Source: Bacteroidia bacterium
GTDB lineage: Bacteria; Bacteroidota; Bacteroidia; Flavobacteriales; Flavobacteriaceae
Direction of reading: 5' to 3'
DNA length: 15,560 nt
Assembly: GCA_030429325.1 (NCBI GenBank)
Contig: JAUICT010000010.1
Span: 1-15,560, forward strand
Part shown: piece by piece, positions 1 through 6,641 of the stretch
Position numbering within the stretch: the stretch's first letter is position 1
How the letters are laid out: the number at the start of each line of letters is the position of its first letter
Program-made: the position numbers and the translations under genes
Notes under the pieces: generated by a model
The model's input: the letters and a program-made list of their open reading frames with translations, nothing else
Database searches by the model: none
What the model was told of the DNA's origin: nothing

Positions 1-2
1 TA

Positions 3-317
3 CAACCTTTGGTAAAATACAAATATACCCTTGATGGATCTAAGACAGAGAACAAAGTGGACGTGGGCCGATCGGATATTATGCCTACATCCACAACGAC
101 ATGGGAAGGGGATAGATTGGTAATTACTACCTCTTATCCATTTCAAGACCCACTGACAGGGAATTGGATGCAAGGGAAGAGCATACAGACCATGTGGCTG
201 CAACCGGCGGAACAGACGCCATGGGATCATCGTTTGATTGTTGAAAACACTAGGGAGGGTGTTTTGGGTGGAATAACAACCACAAGTAGGACCGTCTATG
301 TCAAAGGATATCGATGA
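3..317 (+). CDS. C-terminal part of an unidentified protein, cut by window start
   Basis: The reading frame is open from the first bases of the window to a TGA at 315-317, so about 104 C-terminal residues are visible and the real start lies upstream. A TTG at 9 is not a credible start. The fragment is rich in Thr, Trp and short beta-prone stretches: a TLDGSKTENK segment, then WEGDRLVITTSYPF, then a terminal SRTVYVKGYR. It resembles the repeated strand pattern (DG..., W.G..L.I, terminal Y.R) of small secreted lipocalin-like or beta-sheet proteins found in Bacteroidota and Acidobacteriota. I cannot name the family. No lipobox or signal peptide can be judged because the N-terminus is missing. 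It ends just upstream of a decayed region. Confidence 0.6.
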   Translation, partial: QPLVKYKYTLDGSKTENKVDVGRSDIMPTSTTTWEGDRLVITTSYPFQDPLTGNWMQGKSIQTMWLQPAEQTPWDHRLIVENTREGVLGGITTTSRTVYVKGYR

Positions 318-444
318 GGTGGAGGTAGACCGATTTGTTGCATGGTCAGACATTCCCCAAATAAACACTTCAGATTTACTTTACAACTCAACAATTGGAT
401 GGGGGAGCAATTGTGGGGCAGTGTAAATATTTTAAGTATTTGAT

Positions 445-875
445 GGATACATTATTCTACTCAGTTTTTGCATGATAAACGTACATGCTCAAAAGGCAAC
501 CCTTAACAAAGATGAAGAACTCATCCTAGCAAATTTTAAGAAACAAGAAACTTGCTGGAACGACCAAGATATTGAGTTCTATAGGCAAGCATGTTCCACT
601 TCGGATAAAATTCAGACTATATCTCCTCAGGTAGGGTAACTTTTGGGTATGACAATACCATTTCCAAATACAAAACATACTTCCCCAAAGGAAAAATGGG
701 AAACCTCCAATTTGATGAGTTCAACCTTTGAAGACAATCAAAAAAGCTATATTTCGTAACAGGTCGCTTTAACTAAAAATTCAAAGGTCGCGAATAACTA
801 TTACGAAGTTGGTTTTCGGTCATTATAAAAAAGGAGAAGGGAAGTTGGTTTATTATCACCGATCATTCAAGTTGA
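445..875 (+). pseudogene. Decayed secreted SnoaL-like/DUF4440 (NTF2-fold) protein
   Basis: Read across frames, this stretch reconstructs a small secreted NTF2-like protein. The first frame gives a hydrophobic leader and processing site (FCMINVHAQ at 466-492), then a DEELILANFKKQETCWN helix typical of DUF4440 proteins. It stops at TAA 637-639. A shifted frame from 633 continues with RVTFGYDNTISKYKTYFPKG, MGNLQFDEFNL, then after a TGA (729-731) KLYFVTGRF. TAA codons follow at 774 and 795. The end, GSWFIITDHSS then TGA at 873-875, matches the GKWVI..DHSS ending common in this family. A GHYKK segment at 818-832 lies in a third frame. At least two frameshifts and three in-frame stops make this a dead gene. 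The order of recognisable pieces matches the family, so I am fairly confident of its origin, but not of its former function. Confidence 0.72.
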
Positions 876-1244
876 GGAAAACAAGTGGATATTCATAGTC
901 TTTTTGAAGCAAAGATGGCTTTTTCATAGTGTGTGATTATCGGAAAATTGCAAAATCGGCAGCATTCATAAAAAGTTGAAATGGAAGCTATGGAATACGC
1001 GAAAAAGGAGTTAAGAATAATATAGATAGAGCTATGTTTAGAATACATTTTGAAGTTTTTTACAATTAGGTTAAATTTGGGAATAGCAAAACACCCATAA
1101 ATTTTGCATCAGAATGTACTGATTTGAACCTAGTTTAGAATTCGGTGAATCAGTTTTGATGACAAGTGTAAATTATTGGTATGCAGCGTATTGTGATGAC
1201 TTTCTTAATCCAGTCATCCCGACTTACCTTATTTAAGTAAAATC
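876..1244 (+). other. Gene-free stretch after the pseudogene
   Basis: No reading frame of useful length on either strand. One plus-frame fragment at about 911-964 reads KDGFFIVCDYRKIAKSAA before a stop, and 1009-1062 reads GVKNNIDRAMFRIHFEVF. They look somewhat protein-like but match no family I know and may be chance. This and the preceding pseudogene suggest a stretch of chromosome undergoing gene loss. Confidence 0.4.
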
Positions 1245-1281
1245 AAAACACTGTTAATCGTATGATTTTCAGTGTTTTTTT
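1245..1281 (+). terminator. Rho-independent terminator
   Basis: A 9-bp stem (AAAACACTG / CAGTGTTTT) encloses a 2x2 TT/TT internal loop, then a second 4-bp stem (AATC/GATT) closed by a GTAT tetraloop. The 3' arm runs into a seven-base T tract. The T tract points to plus-strand termination. No intact gene lies directly upstream, so it probably ended the transcript of the now decayed gene(s) and insulates the 1449 gene. Confidence 0.75.
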
Positions 1282-1349
1282 GTGCACTCGATTGATTTCA
1301 TTTAAAACTGTATATCTGACTGTTAAAATTAAACTTTTTGTCTAATCCC

Positions 1350-1362
1350 AATCGGTCCGATT
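1350..1362. promoter_or_regulatory. Perfect short palindrome upstream of the 1449 gene
   Basis: AATCGG-T-CCGATT is a 6+1+6 inverted repeat lying 87 bases before the ATG of the small His/Cys protein gene. Its position suits a regulator-binding site. No second copy was found in the window, so this is a candidate only. Confidence 0.3.
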
Positions 1363-1448
1363 TTAAGTGAAGCTTACACAACAAGAATAAAACTTAATTT
1401 GTGAGTTTTCATATTAAATGCCTCCATTATTACGTAACTTAGCATTCT

Positions 1449-1748
1449 ATGACTAATAATAAGTTAAATACTTATATAGCATATTTATGCATTGTCATTT
1501 ACCTCTCTTTAAAAGTAGTGAGTTTTCATGTTTTTGTTCATGAAGATGATAATGTTTCGGAGTGTCATGTCTGTGAATATGTAACGGTAGCTAATTTTGC
1601 TCCGCAAATTAGTGATGCTTCAGAATACGATTCACAAACATACTTTGAACATTCTACTCTTGAAGTAGAGAAGAATTATGATTTTGTTTCAAAAAAATCA
1701 CTGAAAAAAGAGAAACTGTTCTCTAGACCTCCTCCTCATTTTTTATAG
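1449..1748 (+). CDS. Small membrane-anchored His/Cys protein with RPPP tail (copy 1)
   Basis: A 99-residue protein. Residues 9-26 form one hydrophobic segment (signal anchor or uncleaved signal), which places the rest in the periplasm. Directly after it come H27-x3-H31, an acidic EDD run, then C39-H-V-C42, followed by FAP and a tail ending SRPPPHFL. The layout matches the minus-strand gene at 11859-12164: H27 and H31 at the same positions, a CxxC 10-12 residues later, an F.P motif, and RPPP two to four residues from the end. The His and CxxC residues suggest metal binding; this is inferred, not shown. It lies 262 bases before the TonB-dependent receptor gene on the same strand, so a role with that receptor is plausible. 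I do not know a family name. A length near 100 residues in both copies argues that neither is truncated. Confidence 0.75.
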   Translation: MTNNKLNTYIAYLCIVIYLSLKVVSFHVFVHEDDNVSECHVCEYVTVANFAPQISDASEYDSQTYFEHSTLEVEKNYDFVSKKSLKKEKLFSRPPPHFL

Positions 1749-1791
1749 TTTACACTTCTACATTTTCGAAGAAATAAATCTATCATTAGTG

Positions 1792-1839
1792 TTTACATGT
1801 CTTATGATATAAGGCGGTAGGTACACCCATTCATGTAAA
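1792..1839. repeat. Inverted repeat enclosing a smaller hairpin
   Basis: TTTACATG (1792-1799) and CATGTAAA (1832-1839) pair perfectly. Between them CTTAT-GAT-ATAAG (1801-1813) forms a second hairpin. There is no T tract, so it is not a typical terminator. It lies between the small His/Cys gene and the receptor gene and may shape the 3' end of one transcript or the leader of the next. AT-rich sequence makes chance pairing possible. Confidence 0.3.
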
Positions 1840-1867
1840 TACTTTCCAATCAACAAAAACGGTATTC

Positions 1868-1884
1868 ACTCTTTTAAAAAGAGT
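1868..1884. promoter_or_regulatory. 17-bp perfect palindrome upstream of the TonB-dependent receptor
   Basis: ACTCTTTT-A-AAAAGAGT is an 8+1+8 inverted repeat, 126 bases before the receptor start. A one-base loop cannot make an RNA hairpin of that size, so a dimeric repressor or activator site on DNA is the more sensible reading. It does not match a classical Fur box as I know it. No other copy was seen in the window. Confidence 0.35.
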
Positions 1885-2010
1885 AGTATACCAATTAATT
1901 CTTTTTGAAATTTCATTGGTTTCATGATTGTACTCAGAGAACAATGAGTCAGTAATCTCTGTTCAATGTCTATTAATTAAATCTTCAAACACTAGAAATC
2001 AACCTATTAA

Positions 2011-4494
2011 ATGAAAAAATATACTTTACTATTAATAATACTTTTTATTAGTAATAATCTTTTTGCCCAGGACACAGGAAAAATCACCGGAAAAGTTACC
2101 GATCAAAGCTCTCACCCTATATATCTGGCAAATTTGGCGATTGATAATCAAACAGGTACTGTTACCGATGAAGACGGAACCTATAGCCTTAACGCATTAG
2201 AGCCTGGGGAGTACGTAATTACTGTGAGTATGTTGGGATATAAAACCTTACGTCAAAAGATAACGGTTTCAGCCGGAGAAACAAGTACGGCCAATTTTGT
2301 CCTTGAAGAATCACTTAACCTACTGGATGACATTGTGGTTTTGGGCCAGCGCAAAAAAATAGTGTCAGCAACCCGTTCCAATATGGAATTGATTGATATA
2401 CCAATGGCAGTCCAGGTGGTTGATCGGCACGTGCTTAAACAACAGCAAATAATTAATTTAAGAGAAGTTTTTAGAAACGTAAGCGGCATACAAAATACCG
2501 CAGCTTGGGGAAACGGTTCTCGTAGGCTGGAAATTTCTGCTAGAGGATTTTTACTCAATGATGCCAACTACCGTAGAAATGGATTGCTTATTTCCAATGA
2601 AGGAAATCACTTTTCCGATCACATAGAAGAAGTACAAATATTAAAAGGGCCGGCCTCGGTATTATATGGCGATGTTTCCCCGGGTGGTGTAGTAAATTTT
2701 GTGACCAAAAAACCAAAGGATTTTGATTTTGTTCAAGTAAAGTACACAACTGGCTCTTGGGGTTTGGTAAGACCCTCCTTGGACTTTAATAAAGTGCTCA
2801 ATGCAAGTGGCTCTTTGGCTATGCGTGTGAATGCAACCTATGAAAAGGCCGATAGTTATCGTGACCATGTCAGTAATGAGTATATTATGTTGGCACCTTC
2901 ATTTTCTTATAAGCCAAACAATAATTTCTCGTGGACTGTCGAAGGCTTGCTTAGGGACGATAGCAGCGTAGAAGATTCAGGTATTTTTGTGCCAAGTGTT
3001 ACGCTGGAAGAAGCTAGAAGCGTCCCGTACAATAGGTTCTATGGCAATCCAGCTAGTAGAAATGAATTCACGGAAACAAGCTTGGTATCAACGCTTCAAT
3101 ATAAGTTGACCCCTAATTTACAGTTACGGCTTACAAATCAGTACCAATCAGTACCTAGATTGAACAGAGGTCTTTGGCAAAATTGGGTATACAGCCCCGG
3201 AGATGTCGTTCCCCTTAGCTCTTTTGGGATAGATTCGACCGACCCTGAAAATCACCCTTCTTTAACCAGATTGGATGTAGAAGTAGTGAATGGAGGGCAA
3301 GATCTTTTACTAAATGAGCACGTTATCGAATTTGGAAATTCGGCAACTTTCAATGATTTGGTAAACTTTGCCAATTTGTTGGAAGTTAGTTATGAGTTTA
3401 ATACAGGATCGGTAAAACATAACGCGTTTGCAGGTTTTGATTACACTTTCTCTACCGATAGAATTACCTACCAAAGATTTCCAAATGCTATAGGGTCTTT
3501 TGATAATCCGGACCCAACCATCATTAATAATCTATTTGAGTTGAACACAGACCCAAACCCTTATAAAGATACGCTATCACGTACAGGGTTTAACCTTCAA
3601 GATCAATTAATGCTCATGGACGATAGATTACATGTACTGATGGGATTACGATTCAACTGGTACAAAAGAGATAGGAATTACGACAGGGAATCGGAAAGAC
3701 CGGCAGATTATAAAAACGAGGTCGATAAACCAGTCATCCCAAGACTTGGACTGTTATACAAATTAAAGCCAAACGTTTCACTCTATGCTTCTTATGCAGA
3801 AAGTTTTGAGGTAAATGGAAGGCATCGATACAAACCGGAAGAATTTTTGGACCCAACCCTAGGAAAACAATTTGAAGCAGGAGTTAAAGCCAATTTCTTA
3901 AACGAAAGATTAGGGGTTACTTTGGCTGCCTTTGAATTAAGAAAAGAAAATCAACCCAGCTTTATTCTTACTGAACTGGCCGATGAAAGTGGACTCTCAT
4001 ATGATCCTTCCGAGGTGTCCATAGATGGCCATATCCTATACATATCCAAAGCGCAAAGAAGCCGGGGAATAGAATTGGATTTTAGTGGTAGGATTACGGA
4101 TGAATTAAGCGTTCAAGGAAACTACACGTATTTACAAACCGAGATTTTGGATGACATCGTTTTTGAAGAGGGTAACGAACTGGAAAATGCACCCAACCAT
4201 AGTATCGGTTTATGGTCAAATTATGCCTTTGTTAATAAACTTAAAGGACTGTCTTTAGGATATGGTATTTTTCATCAAGCGCAATATTTTGGAGATAAAG
4301 CAAACTCTGATGCACAACTACATCCCGCAAACACAAAAATGTCTTTGGCTCTAGGGTACGAAACCAAAAAAATTCAACTACGTATGAATATTGAAAATTT
4401 AACCGATGAACGCACCTATTTTAATTCATTTGGATACTACTGGTTGCCACAACCTCCAAGAAGAGTTTTGTTTACAGTAGGGTATAATTTTTAG
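2011..4494 (+). CDS. TonB-dependent siderophore-type outer membrane receptor
   Basis: An 827-residue outer membrane transporter. A signal peptide (residues 1-19, ...NNLFA then QDTG) is followed by a carboxypeptidase-regulatory-like beta domain at about 23-100 (KITGKVTDQSSHPIYLANL), a TonB-box-like DDIVVLG at 106-112, and the plug at about 120-235. The plug includes the signature HIEEVQILKGPASVLYGDVSPGGVVNFVTKKP region (204-235) typical of ferric-siderophore receptors. The remainder is the 22-strand barrel, ending in the aromatic VLFTVGYNF. The length is normal and no break is seen. The ligand cannot be read from sequence: siderophore fits best, but other metal chelates or small molecules are possible. 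It is the first gene of a compact set; the next gene starts 13 bases after its stop. The small His/Cys protein upstream hints at a metal link. Confidence 0.93.
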   Translation: MKKYTLLLIILFISNNLFAQDTGKITGKVTDQSSHPIYLANLAIDNQTGTVTDEDGTYSLNALEPGEYVITVSMLGYKTLRQKITVSAGETSTANFVLEESLNLLDDIVVLGQRKKIVSATRSNMELIDIPMAVQVVDRHVLKQQQIINLREVFRNVSGIQNTAAWGNGSRRLEISARGFLLNDANYRRNGLLISNEGNHFSDHIEEVQILKGPASVLYGDVSPGGVVNFVTKKPKDFDFVQVKYTTGSWGLVRPSLDFNKVLNASGSLAMRVNATYEKADSYRDHVSNEYIMLAPSFSYKPNNNFSWTVEGLLRDDSSVEDSGIFVPSVTLEEARSVPYNRFYGNPASRNEFTETSLVSTLQYKLTPNLQLRLTNQYQSVPRLNRGLWQNWVYSPGDVVPLSSFGIDSTDPENHPSLTRLDVEVVNGGQDLLLNEHVIEFGNSATFNDLVNFANLLEVSYEFNTGSVKHNAFAGFDYTFSTDRITYQRFPNAIGSFDNPDPTIINNLFELNTDPNPYKDTLSRTGFNLQDQLMLMDDRLHVLMGLRFNWYKRDRNYDRESERPADYKNEVDKPVIPRLGLLYKLKPNVSLYASYAESFEVNGRHRYKPEEFLDPTLGKQFEAGVKANFLNERLGVTLAAFELRKENQPSFILTELADESGLSYDPSEVSIDGHILYISKAQRSRGIELDFSGRITDELSVQGNYTYLQTEILDDIVFEEGNELENAPNHSIGLWSNYAFVNKLKGLSLGYGIFHQAQYFGDKANSDAQLHPANTKMSLALGYETKKIQLRMNIENLTDERTYFNSFGYYWLPQPPRRVLFTVGYNF

Positions 4495-4507
4495 AAATAA
4501 TAAAGTA

Positions 4508-5740
4508 ATGCATATGGATACAAGTAGAAGAAAATTCATGGAACATGTAGCTTTAACAGCTAGTGTAGTTGCGCTACCTTCCTCATTGTGGGGATCAACC
4601 GCTACGAGTAAATTTAATTTACCCAAAGAGAATAGTGCTGATTTCTGGCTGGAGCTATCAAAAGAGGCTTACCATAAAAACGCTGACATGATTAGCGCAA
4701 TGGCCAACCAAAAACCTGTTTTGGCAGTCATAAAAAACAATGCTTATGGTCTAGGGGATGTTGAAGTGGCCAAAATATTGGACACAAATGCCCATATAGA
4801 AGGCTTTGCATTGGTTAAAGCCGATAGAGCATTGGCTTTAAGAAAAGCTGGAGTCAAAAAAAGCATACTGCTTATGGGCGATTTTGATGAAAGCTTAGGT
4901 AAAGACCTAGTTGAAAATGACATTGTTCTGAGTGTTTTTTCCGAACATGCATTGCAAAAAATTAAAAGCTTATCCAATAACTCAAAAAAGCAAATAAGTA
5001 CAGCGCTTTATATTGATACGGGTTTGGGAAGAATGGGAATTCCTTTCAACCAAGCATTTGAGCTGGCAACCGAAGCGTCTAGTAGTTTAGGCTTAAATAT
5101 TAAGTATACTTTTTCTACGTTGACCACACCAAAGGACTTTGCCAAAGAGCAGATCAGAATTTTTAATGAATTAATTCAAAAATTATCAAGAAAGGGTGTC
5201 AATGTGGGAAAAACACATTTGGCACCTTCTTTTTCGCTGATAGACTTACCCAGTTCACATCAAGATATGGTACGACCGGGTATTTTAATTCACGGTTCGT
5301 ACCCATTGGCCAAAATGGGTTTGTCCAAAAAATGGCCGCTAATGCCTACGTATCGCTTAAAGTCTCGTGTAATACGTCTTGAAAAACTATCGGCTGGAGA
5401 TACCATTGGTTTTTCAAGGTTTTATAAAGTAACTAAAGACGAGTGGATTGCAACATTGCCCATTGGTTGGGGAGACGGCTACTATAGTGGTGCGGAAAAC
5501 GGAGCTAAAGTACTTTTAAACGGAACATTATATCCTGTCATCAATGTAAATGCCAATCACACAAATATCTCATTGGGAGATAATACCCAAGTAAAAATAG
5601 GAGATATAGCAACACTGATTGGTCCAGAAAAACCAGAGATTACACCTGAAGGTTTTGGCAAGTTGGTCAAAGGACATAATTACCTTCAAATTAATTATAA
5701 AGAATCCATTCCTAAACTTATATATGATGATTTTGATTAA
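4508..5740 (+). CDS. Tat-exported alanine-racemase-like fold-type III PLP protein with altered active site
   Basis: A 410-residue protein with an alanine racemase fold. A twin-arginine signal (TSRRKFMEHVALTASVV, residues 5-21) indicates export of a folded, cofactor-loaded protein. PLP lysine K76 sits in AVIKNNAYGLG, with Y80 also kept. IDTGLGRMG (169-177, R175) and VRPGI (255-259, R256) match the family's PLP-contacting arginines. An ungapped match of AGDTIGFSRFYKV and EWIATLPIGWGDG (296-324) to the usual AGE.VSYG...PIGYADG puts F302 where the second catalytic base, Tyr, should be. The usual GR.xMDQ near the C-terminus reads NVNANHT (346-352), and the THFA motif reads TFSTL. Ordinary two-base alanine racemisation is therefore doubtful. 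It may be a one-base PLP enzyme or have another substrate. It starts 13 bases after the receptor gene, and its last codons overlap the hydrolase start. An ATG at 4514 is an alternative start that keeps the Tat motif. Confidence 0.85.
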   Translation: MHMDTSRRKFMEHVALTASVVALPSSLWGSTATSKFNLPKENSADFWLELSKEAYHKNADMISAMANQKPVLAVIKNNAYGLGDVEVAKILDTNAHIEGFALVKADRALALRKAGVKKSILLMGDFDESLGKDLVENDIVLSVFSEHALQKIKSLSNNSKKQISTALYIDTGLGRMGIPFNQAFELATEASSSLGLNIKYTFSTLTTPKDFAKEQIRIFNELIQKLSRKGVNVGKTHLAPSFSLIDLPSSHQDMVRPGILIHGSYPLAKMGLSKKWPLMPTYRLKSRVIRLEKLSAGDTIGFSRFYKVTKDEWIATLPIGWGDGYYSGAENGAKVLLNGTLYPVINVNANHTNISLGDNTQVKIGDIATLIGPEKPEITPEGFGKLVKGHNYLQINYKESIPKLIYDDFD

Positions 5741-6590
5741 GAAAACCACAACACTTTTCCTTTTCTTCATAGCTGTTATTACCCACGGACAGGACCGATT
5801 TATACAAGTCGGGTCCGACAGTATTTCAATATTTGTTGAAGATGTAGGACAAGGCAGGGCCTTTGTATTTATCCCTGGTTGGACCATGACCTCCAAGTTT
5901 TTCAAGAACCAACAGAGTTACTTTAAAGATAACTATCGGGTTATCGCCTACGATCCAAGAGGACAAGGGAAATCCTCCAAGACCAGTAATGGAAATACCT
6001 ACGCGACCCATGCCGATGATTTGGATGGAATCATAAAAGCGATGGGACTAAAAGACGTGGTCTTGGTAGGTTGGTCCAGTGGCTGTGCCACCATGTATGA
6101 ATATGTAAAAAGATATGGAACCGAAAACCTTAGCCATTTGGTATTTATTGATGAGCCTCCCAAATGGATTGGGAATGTGGAAGAGGAATGGGTATATGGC
6201 ACATTTGAAGATTATAGGGGAAGCCTTAAAAGTTTGATTGGTGGCTACGATGCATATCTTGATGGTATTGTGGATTGGATGCTTGTTGAGGATTTTGAAG
6301 ACGATGAAAAGGAATGGATGCTCAATCAAATGAAGATGACCCCTAAAGATGTTGCGATAAGTCTTTACATTGATGGGCTCACGAGTGATTATAATGATGT
6401 GTTCCACAAGCTCAATGAAGTACCCATGTTGTTCATGGTAAGGGAATCTTGGTATCCCCAAGTAAAAGAATGGCTCAAGATAAATGCTGCGGGAGCAAAA
6501 ATCGAGGCCATTCAAAGTCATGCTGCATTTTGGGAATATTCGGACTCCTTCAATGCGATGTTGGAATCTTTTGTACTGGACAAACCCTAG
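5724..6590 (+). CDS. Secreted alpha/beta hydrolase
   Basis: A 288-residue alpha/beta-hydrolase-fold protein. Tandem ATGs at 5724 and 5727 lie just before a good signal peptide (KKTTTLFLFFIAVITHGQ). The frame is open further upstream, but that would overlap the racemase-like gene by 120 bases and bury the signal, so I choose 5724. The start overlaps the preceding gene's end by 17 bases, suggesting translational coupling. Visible motifs are the oxyanion-type FIPGWT (49-54), YDPRGQGKS (76-84), nucleophile elbow G116-W-S118-S-G, and a C-terminal H266 in QSHAAFW. The acid residue is not obvious: the usual D after strand 6 is replaced by ESWYP (241-245), and D143 in FIDEPP is another candidate. It resembles the esterase/haloperoxidase-like group. 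The substrate is unknown; the context suggests an ester or lactone linked to whatever the receptor imports. Confidence 0.85.
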   Translation: MMILIKKTTTLFLFFIAVITHGQDRFIQVGSDSISIFVEDVGQGRAFVFIPGWTMTSKFFKNQQSYFKDNYRVIAYDPRGQGKSSKTSNGNTYATHADDLDGIIKAMGLKDVVLVGWSSGCATMYEYVKRYGTENLSHLVFIDEPPKWIGNVEEEWVYGTFEDYRGSLKSLIGGYDAYLDGIVDWMLVEDFEDDEKEWMLNQMKMTPKDVAISLYIDGLTSDYNDVFHKLNEVPMLFMVRESWYPQVKEWLKINAAGAKIEAIQSHAAFWEYSDSFNAMLESFVLDKP

Positions 6591-6641
6591 CCGTTTTTGG
6601 CATTGAACCTTTTCGGAACCTTGAAGACACTTTATGCTTTT

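Noticed and set aside
1426..1438. Shared ATTATTACG followed by TAAC before both RPPP-tail genes (also near 12253-12265, minus strand)
   Set aside because: Short AT-rich match at different distances from the starts (about 10 versus about 90 bases), so chance is likely.
5619..5723. Longer N-terminus for the alpha/beta hydrolase
   Set aside because: It would lie fully inside the racemase-like gene and bury a good signal peptide that begins at 5724/5727.
6048..6521. Minus-strand frame opposite the hydrolase gene
   Set aside because: Antisense shadow of a gene with signal peptide and nucleophile elbow on the plus strand.
6591..6641. Possible bidirectional terminator between the converging operons
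   Set aside because: Only direct repeats of GAACCTT are seen; no stable stem with a T tract.
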